A DNA stretch of 64,000 nt from Bacteriovorax sp. BAL6_X (GTDB lineage: Bacteria; Bdellovibrionota; Bacteriovoracia; Bacteriovoracales; Bacteriovoracaceae). Positions 54,801-63,023 of the stretch are shown here, one piece after another. The notes below the pieces were generated by a model that saw only the letters and a program-made list of their open reading frames with translations, did no database searches and was not told the origin of the DNA. The translations under genes and the position numbers were made by a program. The stretch lies in NCBI RefSeq assembly GCF_000443995.1, contig NZ_AUMC01000009.1, positions 124,001 to 188,000 on the forward strand. Reading direction: 5' to 3'. Every line of letters starts with the position of its first letter. Within the stretch, counting starts at the first letter, position 1.

Positions 54801-55008
54801 CTTCTTTAACCGACACTGGCTCTTCAATTTTAGAAAAGAGTTCGCTTAGTTCTGGAATTGCGTTTACAGGGGCCCAATCCCCTGTTGGAAACTTTTGAAA
54901 TAGACATGAGTCATCGATTGCATCTTTATGACCCAACTCAATTAATTCTGAAAATACAAAAGGGCCCAAAACCTTATTTGATTTGGTTTTGACACGAAAC
55001 TTTATCAT
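51838..55008 (-). CDS. GYF-like domain, membrane anchor and TPR protein (1056 aa)
   Basis: Residues 1-60 resemble a GYF_2/DUF4339 module (VLGPFVFSELIELG then GDWAPVNAIPEL). Residues 61-270 are acidic and disordered, with four copies of a KT-hydrophobic-N motif (93-99, 142-148, 167-172, and a variant at 213-218). One membrane helix at about 273-289 follows, then about 750 residues of TPR repeats outside the cytoplasm, e.g. NPDLNKMMGFLYKELGQPN near the end. No enzyme motif. It looks like a cytoplasm-to-periplasm scaffold. It follows the complex I-like cassette by 37 nt on the same strand. Confidence 0.7.
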   Translation of the reverse strand: MIKFRVKTKSNKVLGPFVFSELIELGHKDAIDDSCLFQKFPTGDWAPVNAIPELSELFSKIEEPVSVKEETQKEVKYAQTDSEQKHHTLIGEDKTAFNEFKFSKDKEFDIDYQEIEEKFKAKKELEDEAKDEIGEEGPPPIDKTVLVNVSSLKKKSIDKEEDEDVAKTVVVNNFRDEFDLDSDGEDSDGSDEEEGKDKMPEPEPEEVVDSDAATQMFNLAELKKEELPTKTEDYSDIELQIMQEERRLKKKPKKKVVQKHVEKKEVTNNKKRNLVVVLFLVVTIIFLLPEEKKDIQTVVVPKISFPVATEVAQPQKAQLAYKEGMALFKQEGFVNRISAANKFNLSLRYKFSGNPAISKLIHAYSDLLIDTQNKFEAGQVLSKLIRIEDSKLLSDIDVVIGAAQFYAYFQKYETAIFTIERYNYLKSNKPSIKMFSIYLNYLLKAGELDKAKIVYDKLFQAKLRTVESIDAMVNYLLLNENSTDALKLITENKEKFQSDYRFLIIYGDLLLELEKMGELNKIASILIAKYGGGSPYNFAQGLKFMGFVKAYNKDIQGATKLFQQSLKIYDDESLRDTLATLDVAGSDLTQKVISTSKIKVLIRQSKDEVALLNWDRAFELALRAVSLDETSIDAKLYLAELQVKRGYFDFAITTLTKLRALHPVNPRINYALIKANIMSYKKDEAKRLLSALSTSEKFRETFEFHMLLGLYYNLIANDKMAFDKFKAAARVNPLSDIAQFEMAKIAFKNKKFKQTKIFLNEAMGLNPSNIDYKILNSKVLYETDGVTTAIGYLRQELLEHRDNPKLYGQIAVFYYRDQNYEAYREMKEVLDRLNKKDGALYSYLVEVSEIERNYKELIENAIKLLVYEPGNLLVREKLIITYIHMNNYGLASQHLDILEKRLPTYPRINYYRSKILFSQRKFRDAEKAALVEIEKHPNSEFGYYMLGEIYLIGKKVQEAKKNLSKAIQINKNYFDAIFSMGKLTFQTREFVPSLQFFQRANRLNPNDPDLNKMMGFLYKELGQPNLAIDKFQRYLTLSPAARDRQNILALINALKR

Positions 55009-55045
55009 GTCTTCATTATCCTAAGTATTTGAATTTAAATCAAAT

Positions 55046-56029
55046 CTAGGCAGTGCGTGGATTATTTTTCACAATACCAAATATATTCTGTCTGTATGCT
55101 AGTGAAATAATCAAGAATATCGTCGAAAGTAATTGTAAATTCGTTAAATAATCCATGTGTAAATAAACGATATGTCCTATTAAGAATAAATAGGCCACGT
55201 GTATAATCCCCATGAGTTTAGATACAAGTGGAGAATAATCAACTTTAATAGCAAATATTAACAAGTATATGACTAAGAACAACTGATAAAAACTATCAAT
55301 ACCAAAAGTTGGAAGATAGATAACTGCACTAAATAAACAAATCGACATCAGTTGAATGGCCTGATAACGGGTATCGACTTTTATAAACGAAAATATCACC
55401 TGTACGCATAAGAATAATAGGTAAAAATAAGGGCTTAACTCTATATTCAAACTAATAAATCTTTCTAAAACAGATAAGCAGAATATATATTGCAGGATTG
55501 AAAGATATGGACGCTTTTTTTCTTTAGGCATTAATAAAGTTGTCGTAACAACAATTAGAATTTCATAGAAAAAGTTACCTAACTCAACACCTTGGAATTC
55601 TTTAACAAAGAAGTAAACTACTGTAATGATAATCCATGCGAGAATATAAAATAAACTATGATCACTCTTTTTATCCGTGTCAAAAAAACAAAGGGCACCA
55701 AGAAGAAGAACAATATCAGTAACACCAGTAAAGTTCCATATATTAAAAAGTGAAAACCATAAGAGTGTAAATCCTTTGAACAAAGATCTTAAGTCACCCT
55801 TACTATTGAAAAAGAAAAATGAAAAAGTTACTGCTGTTACAGCAAAATAACTTCTCTCAGTTGAAGAGAAAACAAAATCCTTAAACAGAAAATAAAACAC
55901 ACCTAAAAAAATCATTGAAAGAATAGATGTACGTTGTTTTTCATTAACCCCTGAATACTTCTCTAAAATAGAGTTTAAAAAATATGTGACAGGATAAAAT
56001 AATAATAGTGAATAAAAACTAGCTTGCAT
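55046..56029 (-). CDS. polytopic membrane protein, possible diverged NuoN-like subunit
   Basis: About 10 membrane helices in 327 residues and almost no soluble part. By itself not recognisable. It occupies the NuoN position as last gene of a seven-gene cassette in the order A-H-J-K-L-M-N. No conserved antiporter Lys or Glu can be placed with confidence. The ATG overlaps the upstream stop by 11 nt. Confidence 0.5.
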   Translation of the reverse strand: MQASFYSLLLFYPVTYFLNSILEKYSGVNEKQRTSILSMIFLGVFYFLFKDFVFSSTERSYFAVTAVTFSFFFFNSKGDLRSLFKGFTLLWFSLFNIWNFTGVTDIVLLLGALCFFDTDKKSDHSLFYILAWIIITVVYFFVKEFQGVELGNFFYEILIVVTTTLLMPKEKKRPYLSILQYIFCLSVLERFISLNIELSPYFYLLFLCVQVIFSFIKVDTRYQAIQLMSICLFSAVIYLPTFGIDSFYQLFLVIYLLIFAIKVDYSPLVSKLMGIIHVAYLFLIGHIVYLHMDYLTNLQLLSTIFLIISLAYRQNIFGIVKNNPRTA

Positions 56030-56858
56030 GGTTTAACTCCACACTCTTGTTACAAAAGTCGACAAATACAGTAAGTAGAACCATTAAAGGTATCAGTTTT
56101 GCTAGGCCCGAAACAAATGAAATAGATAGAATTATCGTCATCATTGAAATATTAGCTGTCATAATAAATTGCATACGTTCTTTAGAACCTTTAATGAACT
56201 CAGACAAACCAAGCAAACTAAGTGCCGTAAGTAAAACTGGTAACGTTTGAACTTGAGTAAGTAGCAATAGAGATAGAGCAAGAATATTAATCGAATTAGT
56301 AACTCTTAGTCTAAAATGAAGTCCAATTAACAGAAGTACAATAAATGGAACAATGAATATTGATGTACTTGAAACATAATCTACATAATTAATAAGTGTT
56401 AAATATTTCAAAATCATAAGAGATAGTAAGACACTATCTTCTTTAGAAAAGAAAATAAATAATAATGAAGAAATCACTAGAGCGTAGAAAAGATAGTAAA
56501 ATTGATCCTTAAAAATTAATAGACCTATTAAATTTACAAATAAGTAAGCTAGAAACTTGAAATTATGTAATTTAGCAATTGAAAGTAGAGACATCGTCCC
56601 TAGTAAGAAAGTTGCCATATTAGAAGCACCAAATATTACGAAAGCAAGGGGTGCCATTAATATTAAGCTTAACGAATCAGACTTTCTTAAAAGGTATAAA
56701 CTAAATAAGGCACCCACCACCGGTAAGAAACCAAACTCTACTCCCAAAGTGAGACCTGAGAATCCTGTTGAATAAAGTATGCCACTGAGTACGAAACATA
56801 AAATTGCTGAAATAAATATAGAAGCTATAAGTATAATATATTCTTTAGTGAAGCTCAT
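56019..56858 (-). CDS. polytopic membrane protein, possible diverged antiporter-like (NuoM/N) subunit
   Basis: About 9 helices in 279 residues (NuoM is about 500). One segment, GSKERMQFIMTANISMMTI, lines up by eye with the KRMLAFSSISHAG block of antiporter-type subunits, including the Lys-x-Arg-Met start, but the Ser-His core is lost. ATGA overlap with the upstream gene. NuoM position in the cassette. Confidence 0.5.
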   Translation of the reverse strand: MSFTKEYIILIASIFISAILCFVLSGILYSTGFSGLTLGVEFGFLPVVGALFSLYLLRKSDSLSLILMAPLAFVIFGASNMATFLLGTMSLLSIAKLHNFKFLAYLFVNLIGLLIFKDQFYYLFYALVISSLLFIFFSKEDSVLLSLMILKYLTLINYVDYVSSTSIFIVPFIVLLLIGLHFRLRVTNSINILALSLLLLTQVQTLPVLLTALSLLGLSEFIKGSKERMQFIMTANISMMTIILSISFVSGLAKLIPLMVLLTVFVDFCNKSVELNHAS

Positions 56859-58141
56859 TTCATTACCACCTGGATAATAAGCACGAGAAAGTACGATGCC
56901 ATAAGAATCATACTTAATGCACGAACACTACGATAAGACAGAGCAAATGCACCAATATGTGAGTGAGTCATGGTAACCTGAGAACCTACCTTATCTTTTG
57001 ACGAAAAAATTTCATCAATGAATGTAAATCGCTTCGTATTACCTAAATTAATTCTCGTCCCAATCATTGTTGTAAGCTGAGGAAATTTAACTGCAAGGCC
57101 AAATACTAGAAAATTTAAAGTAACATAAGAAGCTGTTGCATAATAAATAGGTTCACGGTCAATATCACCAACTAGGCTTTGGAAAAATATTAACCCAAAA
57201 GAAATTAGACTTATTGTTATTAAACTATATAGAAATTCAAACCATTGAAGCGCTTCACGGTTTCTTTGAGTTGATTCTGTATTTAGAAGAAATACGATCA
57301 TTGCAACAAAGAATGTTAAGACGAGAATAGTTGAATTTCCAATTGTAAAGGCCAATGTAAATAGTCCGATTAACCAGATCTGATCAAATAACTCATATGA
57401 AAAGTACTTTTTTAGTACTTGTGTCTCTTGTAACAGTATATTTTTTGTAGAGATAAATGACTTACCTACATAGTAGAAAACGATAATCGACATCAATAAT
57501 GTTTCTAAGTTCAATAAGACAGCAATAATTGAAGTTAATAAGAAAACCGCTTTAAAGATACTATTCTTACTCATTATAGTTAAAAATATTAGAATTGATA
57601 AAGTAATAAGAAATACATTAAGAGTCATTGAGATATGTTGGATATTCGATAATAACAAAAATGAAATAATTACACCGTCTGTAATGGCAAAGTCATCATC
57701 ATTAGAATGTAAAAAACTCAAAAATAGATATACAGAAAACAGGTATTTAAATGAAGCAGACTTATCAACTAAAGTAAGAAAACAAATTATCGCTATTTTT
57801 AAAATTGCTAAGGATCTAAACTTAAAGTCTGCCTGAGAGAAGTTAAAAAAACTACATGTACTAAAACCTATGATCTTTAAGTTAATGTCGATAGGTAGTA
57901 GTAGAATACCAAATGGTAAAACTTCATAAACCTTTCGTTTGCTTTGATCAATAATCAAGTAAGAGAACACAAAAGGTATAATGGTGTTAAAAAAATCAAA
58001 TTCGACACCAGAAAAGTAATAAATAAAATTTAAGATTATAGGAAATATACTAATAGTAGTCTTAGAGTAATTATTCAAACGACTACTAAAATGAAGGCCA
58101 ATGAGACTAAGGATGAATAATGAGATATTTATATAGATCAT
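56855..58141 (-). CDS. polytopic membrane protein, possible diverged NuoL-like subunit
   Basis: About 13 helices in 428 residues, the largest protein of the cassette, in the NuoL position. A hydrophilic stretch near residues 360-395 precedes a last helix, reminiscent of the NuoL C-terminal part, but the usual PFHxWLP-type motifs are absent. Overlaps both neighbours by 4 nt. Confidence 0.5.
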   Translation of the reverse strand: MIYINISLFILSLIGLHFSSRLNNYSKTTISIFPIILNFIYYFSGVEFDFFNTIIPFVFSYLIIDQSKRKVYEVLPFGILLLPIDINLKIIGFSTCSFFNFSQADFKFRSLAILKIAIICFLTLVDKSASFKYLFSVYLFLSFLHSNDDDFAITDGVIISFLLLSNIQHISMTLNVFLITLSILIFLTIMSKNSIFKAVFLLTSIIAVLLNLETLLMSIIVFYYVGKSFISTKNILLQETQVLKKYFSYELFDQIWLIGLFTLAFTIGNSTILVLTFFVAMIVFLLNTESTQRNREALQWFEFLYSLITISLISFGLIFFQSLVGDIDREPIYYATASYVTLNFLVFGLAVKFPQLTTMIGTRINLGNTKRFTFIDEIFSSKDKVGSQVTMTHSHIGAFALSYRSVRALSMILMASYFLVLIIQVVMK

Positions 58142-58398
58142 TTCAGGCCCTGCCTTACTTTAAACTCTTTAAAAATAGCATTAATTATAAGAAAGATCGG
58201 AGCTGAATAAATAAAAATCATGACTCCATCACCTAAGCTGATTGATTCTTGGACTCTTAGATCAATTAGTAAAAGAAAGATTACTATGACTGTAAAAAGG
58301 GAAAAAAGCTTCTTTGTAAATCGCTTAGTAAAAAGGTAAACGCCAATATTTATAATAAACAGAGTTGATAATAATGTAAAAGGATCGATATTATGCAT
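58138..58398 (-). CDS. small membrane protein, NuoK-like topology
   Basis: Three helices in 86 residues, as in NuoK (about 100). YLFTKRFTKKLFSLF follows the NuoK pattern of a basic turn before helix 2, and the third helix ends in a basic tail. The helix-2 glutamate of NuoK is missing. ATG 58398 has GGAG 7 nt upstream; an ATG four codons earlier is possible. Confidence 0.5.
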   Translation of the reverse strand: MHNIDPFTLLSTLFIINIGVYLFTKRFTKKLFSLFTVIVIFLLLIDLRVQESISLGDGVMIFIYSAPIFLIINAIFKEFKVRQGLK

Positions 58399-58837
58399 TC
58401 TTATCTCCATCTAAATTTACAATTGATAAAAATGCTATAAATACAAGCAATACACTAAATTTTAATAAGATTGTCCAATCAACATGTGTATCAACATTAA
58501 AATTATTAATTGAACCAATTAATCCACCACTACTCTTAAGATGATAGATATTAACAGAGAATACACCCAGTACTATTGTTGTAAATAGAAAATACGGTAA
58601 ATACTCAAAACGCTTAAATCTTACCTCAGACGTTGGAAAACAATATTCAACTACACTTAGAACGAGAATAAACAAAGATAAGAAAATAAATAAGAAATAT
58701 AACAATATAGTAGAAGAAATACCTAAAAAATTTAAAAGAAGCAGCGTTAGAGATACAGGATATAGAATCATCGTGTATCTCTTTTTTGAGAAAGCGGCCA
58801 ATAAGAAGAATATGATGATTAAGATATTAAAATACAT
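58391..58837 (-). CDS. membrane protein, NuoJ-like topology
   Basis: Five helices in 148 residues as in NuoJ, with a longer hydrophilic loop before the last helix (WTILLKFSVLLVFIAFLSIV), which resembles the NuoJ closing segment (aromatic, Phe, then a hydrophobic run). AAAGGT precedes the ATG, which overlaps the upstream gene by 11 nt. Sequence similarity itself is weak. Confidence 0.5.
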   Translation of the reverse strand: MYFNILIIIFFLLAAFSKKRYTMILYPVSLTLLLLNFLGISSTILLYFLFIFLSLFILVLSVVEYCFPTSEVRFKRFEYLPYFLFTTIVLGVFSVNIYHLKSSGGLIGSINNFNVDTHVDWTILLKFSVLLVFIAFLSIVNLDGDKNA

Positions 58838-59651
58838 TGAATACCTTTGTAATACATAAAATCATTATGACTACTAAGCTAAAGACTGCTCTACTACGAG
58901 CACTACTTAGTATAGTCGAATAGTCTTTGAGTGGTTGAAATTTAAGATAAGTATTACTTAAGATAATTAAAACCGATTGATAAAATAAAACAAAGAGAGA
59001 TACGACAAAATAATAAAGAGCAACCGATTCAAACTTACTTTTAAAAAGCAATGACCAATCGGTATTAGTAAAAGTTAAATTAATAAAAAAGAGAGCAATA
59101 AAGCTCTGATATAAAAGTCTTACGTAGGAACATTGAATACTAAGATATTTCTTATCTGAATATATAGAACCTGCCTTTATAACTTCAATCTCAGTTGTAT
59201 AAAAAAGAGCTAACACCGGTAGGCCAAAAAGTAACTTAATAAGAAAACTGTTTGTTTGAATTAATGAATAAATTATTAAAAAAGTACTCAAGACTATAAG
59301 CTGACAAATAATTATTTGCGTCTTTTCGATGATTTCTGAACGTATCAATGAGAGTCTAAATCTAAAAATACCAACAAAAATTGTGACAGCAACCATAAGA
59401 ACATAGAATGGTAAGATATAGCTAATTTCGTTTGTCAGTATAAAAAACGCAGATATTGTCTGTCCGAAGATGGCCAAGAACAAGATGACGATAAAAGAAT
59501 TAAAACATAAAGCATCTACACTCGCAATATCGTGTGAAGCTGCTAAATATTTCCTCAAACTCAAAGTCGGTAAGATTTCTTTCGAGTTAAGAAGAGAACC
59601 CATTAATTGAATAACGATTAGCCAGAGTGGCAAAGCAATAATTAGTTCCAA
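58827..59651 (-). CDS. membrane protein, diverged NuoH/HyfC-like
   Basis: Eight helices in 274 residues, as in NuoH (8 helices, about 330). The loop between helices 5 and 6 reads EIEVIKAGSIYSDKKYLSI, matching the NuoH/HyfC pattern E-x-E-L-x-x-G-x-x-x-E-Y-S-G-x-x-x-A-L at several positions, including the Glu pair and Tyr-Ser. The N-terminal ERK/RxGP block of NuoH is absent. TTG start with AGAGGA six bases upstream. This is the best-supported member of the cassette. Confidence 0.6.
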   Translation of the reverse strand: MELIIALPLWLIVIQLMGSLLNSKEILPTLSLRKYLAASHDIASVDALCFNSFIVILFLAIFGQTISAFFILTNEISYILPFYVLMVAVTIFVGIFRFRLSLIRSEIIEKTQIIICQLIVLSTFLIIYSLIQTNSFLIKLLFGLPVLALFYTTEIEVIKAGSIYSDKKYLSIQCSYVRLLYQSFIALFFINLTFTNTDWSLLFKSKFESVALYYFVVSLFVLFYQSVLIILSNTYLKFQPLKDYSTILSSARSRAVFSLVVIMILCITKVFNVF

Positions 59652-59677
59652 GAACTATCCTCTTTAATTTTAGATAA

Positions 59678-59977
59678 TTACAAAATAAGTAGTATTAAAA
59701 TTGTAGCAAGACCAATCAATATTGAATACGCTTCTTTATAAAAATCTAGTGTTTGTGCACCAAGAATAACAACTGTAATCATGGCAATAACTTGAAAAAC
59801 AACAAGAAGCTTAAATGTCATCTTTAATGAAACTAAGTTTGATTTGGCCAGATGTGATTCACGATTCAATTTCTTGAAAGGAGCTTGGGCCATTTTAGGT
59901 TTGAAAAACAAGGGGTAGCCTAAGACTACCCCAAGAATAATAAAAAAAGTTAAGGATGTTAGTAGTACTAATTCCAT
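59678..59977 (-). CDS. small membrane protein, NuoA-like topology
   Basis: Three helices in 99 residues with a hydrophilic loop after helix 1 (FFKPKMAQAPFKKLNRE), matching NuoA layout (P-rich basic loop, a Glu, then helix 2 starting near FKLLVVF). The NuoA YECG and FDVE motifs are not conserved. ATG one base after the nuoN stop, so co-transcription with nuoN is near certain. Confidence 0.5.
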   Translation of the reverse strand: MELVLLTSLTFFIILGVVLGYPLFFKPKMAQAPFKKLNRESHLAKSNLVSLKMTFKLLVVFQVIAMITVVILGAQTLDFYKEAYSILIGLATILILLIL

Positions 59978-59978
59978 A

Positions 59979-61454
59979 CTACTTAATTAGGAGCAAGGCC
60001 CCGTTAGCAAGAGCGATAAGCTTTTGCCAGAAAATACCAAGAAGTACAACTGGAAGCGTATAAGCACCAATTACTAATTGGTTGATAAATCCGAAACCAC
60101 CGATTTGCTCATCAGATTCTGCATCTTTAAGAATCATTACACGAACAACTTTCATGTAGTAGTAAAGAGAGATTACAGAGTTAAGAGCAGTAATAACCGC
60201 TAGTACATAGAATTTCTTATCAATAATAGCAGCAAGAATGTTGAACTTAGCTACAAATCCCGATAATGGAGGAAGACCAGCTAGAGAAAACATTGTAATC
60301 GCCATAGCAATGGCCATAACTGGATGCTTCTTAATAAGACCAGAGAAACGATCGATATGATCATTACCATAGTGATCTTGAATAAATGATGCAACATAAA
60401 ATGCTACAAGCGTCATAAATAAGTAAGTTACAGAATAGAAAAGTATTGCAGTCCATCCTGATTTACCAAGTACAATCGCACCAAGCATCATTACACCAGC
60501 GTGTGAAATTGAAGAAAAAGCAAGCATTCTCTTAATTGAGCGCTGACCGATAGCTGATACGTTACCAACTGTCATCGTAAGAGCTGCTACGATACTTAGA
60601 AGAACTAACCAAGAGTCTTTTAGAACTCCTACATCTCCACCAAAGAATACCTGAGTAAGACGAGCAAAAGCTACGATCCCTGCAAACTTAGGAACTAATG
60701 AGAAGAATGCTGTAACTGGCAGAGGTGAACCTTCGTAAACATCTGGAGACCACATGTGGAAAGGTACACAAGAAATCTTATAACCAATCCCTACAAAGAA
60801 AAGTAAGAACGAAGGAATAAGAATTGCCGTTTGTTCAGTAGATAGAGTTGATAGCATTGGCATTAGTTCAGAGAAGTTGATTGTCCCTAGAACACCAAAA
60901 ATATGACTCATACCAAATAACATCATACCAGCAGTTACACCACCGTATAGTACATACTTAAGCCCGGCTTCAGTCGAACGTTCGTCGTTCTTTTTAAGAG
61001 CGGCCATTGCGTATGATAGTAGTGAAAGAGTTTCGATCCCTAAATAGAATAGGAGCATATTATTTGCAGAAGCCAGAAGCATCCCACCAACTAAAACACC
61101 CATTGCTAGAATTGTGTATTCAGCTTTTGTACCTTCATAAAGATCCTTAGAGATCTTAGAAAGGTAAATAACACCAGCTGTACTAAGGATCATTACGATC
61201 TTTGCAAAACCTGAGAAGTGATCAATAACTAAAGACTTAGTAAAAATATGTGTCGGCTCAATACCAAGACCTTTAACCTGGTAGATAAGCGCACATAGTA
61301 GTCCAAGCATTGAACCCCAGTAAAACATGTTTTTTGAGCTACCTTTTTCATCATTTCCGTAAGTAGCTTCGATGAGGATTAAGGCTCCCATCGTGAAGCA
61401 TACTAAAAGCTCCGGAATATAATGTGAGATACTCGCTAAATAATTTAAAGCCAT
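59979..61454 (-). CDS. nuoN: NADH-quinone oxidoreductase subunit N
   Basis: Fourteen-helix antiporter-type proton-pumping subunit of complex I. LLFYLGIETLSLLSYAMAA (with the helix-5 Glu), YKISCVPFHMWSPDVYEGSP and KRMLAFSSISHAGVMMLG are canonical. About 491 residues. AGGTGA precedes ATG 61454; a GTG directly before it is less likely. Lies 18 nt after nuoM. Confidence 0.96.
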   Translation of the reverse strand: MALNYLASISHYIPELLVCFTMGALILIEATYGNDEKGSSKNMFYWGSMLGLLCALIYQVKGLGIEPTHIFTKSLVIDHFSGFAKIVMILSTAGVIYLSKISKDLYEGTKAEYTILAMGVLVGGMLLASANNMLLFYLGIETLSLLSYAMAALKKNDERSTEAGLKYVLYGGVTAGMMLFGMSHIFGVLGTINFSELMPMLSTLSTEQTAILIPSFLLFFVGIGYKISCVPFHMWSPDVYEGSPLPVTAFFSLVPKFAGIVAFARLTQVFFGGDVGVLKDSWLVLLSIVAALTMTVGNVSAIGQRSIKRMLAFSSISHAGVMMLGAIVLGKSGWTAILFYSVTYLFMTLVAFYVASFIQDHYGNDHIDRFSGLIKKHPVMAIAMAITMFSLAGLPPLSGFVAKFNILAAIIDKKFYVLAVITALNSVISLYYYMKVVRVMILKDAESDEQIGGFGFINQLVIGAYTLPVVLLGIFWQKLIALANGALLLIK

Positions 61455-61472
61455 CACTTCACCTATTGACTA

Positions 61473-63005
61473 TTAAAAAGTCGCTAATAATGAAACTAGT
61501 TTACCTACAGAAGCCTTCATCATATCTAGTAATGGAGATGGCCAAATACCAAATAGGATTACTGCAACACATAGTGGAACCATGTAAAAGATTTCTCTAG
61601 CATTCATATCTGTATAAGATTTATTTTCTTCAATAACTTCACCAAAGAACATTCTCTTGAACATCCATAGTAGGTAAGCAGCACCAAGAAGAAGACCAAC
61701 AACTGCAAGAACAGTGATTGTTGTAAATCTATTGTAGATCCCTAGGAAAATTAGAGCTTCAGAGATGAAACCTGAAAGTCCTGGAAGACCCATTGATGCG
61801 AACATCGCGATGATGAAAACAATTGAGAACTTTGGTAGTTGTGTATAAAGACCACCAAAACCTTTTGTACCATCTGGTCTAACGATCCATCTGTGGTGTG
61901 ATCTTTCATAAAGAATACCAATAAGAAGGAACATCATAGCTGTTGAAGTACCGTGGTTGAACATCTGAAGAACAGCACCGTTCATACCTTGTACTGTCAT
62001 TGCAGCAAGACCTAGCATTACGAATCCCATGTGTGAAACTGAAGAGTATGCAACAAGTTTCTTAACATCTGTTTGTGCCATGGCACAGAATGCTCCGTAA
62101 ATAACGTTAATTAAACCTAGCCATGCAATTGCATCTGCAAAGTAAACAGAAGCTGATGGGAAGATTGGGAATGCAATTCTTAAGAAACCATAAGTACCCA
62201 TCTTAAGTAGTACACCGGCAAGGATAACTGAGATCGCTGTTGGTGCCTGAACGTGTGCGTGTGGTAGCCACGTATGGAATGGGAAAACTGGAACTTTGAT
62301 CGCGAAACCAATGAAAAGTGCTACAAAGAATACTTTTGCAAATGGAAGGGCCATACCAAAGATATTTACAGTTTCGTTTACAAATTTACCGCCTGAAAGC
62401 GCTAGAATATTGAATGAATCAACACCTTGACCTGTTACGAAGTATAGAGCAACCATACCAACAAGCATTAGGATTGAACCAAAGAATGTATATAAGAAGA
62501 ATTTAACAGCTGCGTACTCTCTATTCTCACCACCCCAAATTCCAATTAGGAAGAACATTGGGATCAGCATTACTTCCCAGTAAACATAAAATAGGAAGAA
62601 ATCCATTGATAAGAATACACCGTAAACAGTTGATTGAAGCATTAGTAGTAATGCAAAGTAACCCTTAACTTGCTTTTTAACTGTCCATGAAGAAAGGATA
62701 CAGATCGCAAAAAGAAGCGAAGTTAAAAGAACCATTGGTAATGAAATACCATCAATTCCTAGGTGATAAAAAATGTTAAACTGCGAAATCCAAGAATGTT
62801 TAATTGTAAACATCTCTTGCATACCTGGCACAGTATTGTCGAATTTCATGTATAGACAACCTGATAAAACAAGTGTGATCACAGTATTAATCAAAGACCA
62901 TACTCTAATTGCCGTCTCTTTCGTCTTAGGTAATAAAAGTACCCCAAGAACACCGATCATAGGCATCCACAGAATCCAACTTAATAGATTAGAATGTGCG
63001 TTCAC
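61473..63005 (-). CDS. nuoM: NADH-quinone oxidoreductase subunit M
   Basis: Antiporter-like subunit of complex I, 510 residues, fourteen helices. FYVYWEVMLIPMF (helix-5 Glu), VPVFPFHTWLPHAHVQAP and DVKKLVAYSSVSHMGFVMLG are intact. GTG start with AAGGAG five bases upstream. 18 nt after nuoL. Confidence 0.97.
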   Translation of the reverse strand: MNAHSNLLSWILWMPMIGVLGVLLLPKTKETAIRVWSLINTVITLVLSGCLYMKFDNTVPGMQEMFTIKHSWISQFNIFYHLGIDGISLPMVLLTSLLFAICILSSWTVKKQVKGYFALLLMLQSTVYGVFLSMDFFLFYVYWEVMLIPMFFLIGIWGGENREYAAVKFFLYTFFGSILMLVGMVALYFVTGQGVDSFNILALSGGKFVNETVNIFGMALPFAKVFFVALFIGFAIKVPVFPFHTWLPHAHVQAPTAISVILAGVLLKMGTYGFLRIAFPIFPSASVYFADAIAWLGLINVIYGAFCAMAQTDVKKLVAYSSVSHMGFVMLGLAAMTVQGMNGAVLQMFNHGTSTAMMFLLIGILYERSHHRWIVRPDGTKGFGGLYTQLPKFSIVFIIAMFASMGLPGLSGFISEALIFLGIYNRFTTITVLAVVGLLLGAAYLLWMFKRMFFGEVIEENKSYTDMNAREIFYMVPLCVAVILFGIWPSPLLDMMKASVGKLVSLLATF

Positions 63006-63023
63006 TGTAACTCCTTAATTCTC

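Noticed and set aside
55029-55045. A/T palindrome between the complex I-like cassette and the TPR gene as a terminator
   Set aside because: The arms are only A/T-rich (TTTGA/TCAAA) with no T-run after them; too weak to call.
58138-58837. The two small cassette genes as one frameshifted HyfE-like gene
   Set aside because: The second gene has its own ribosome site and ATG, and helix counts (5 and 3) fit NuoJ and NuoK separately, so two genes are more likely.
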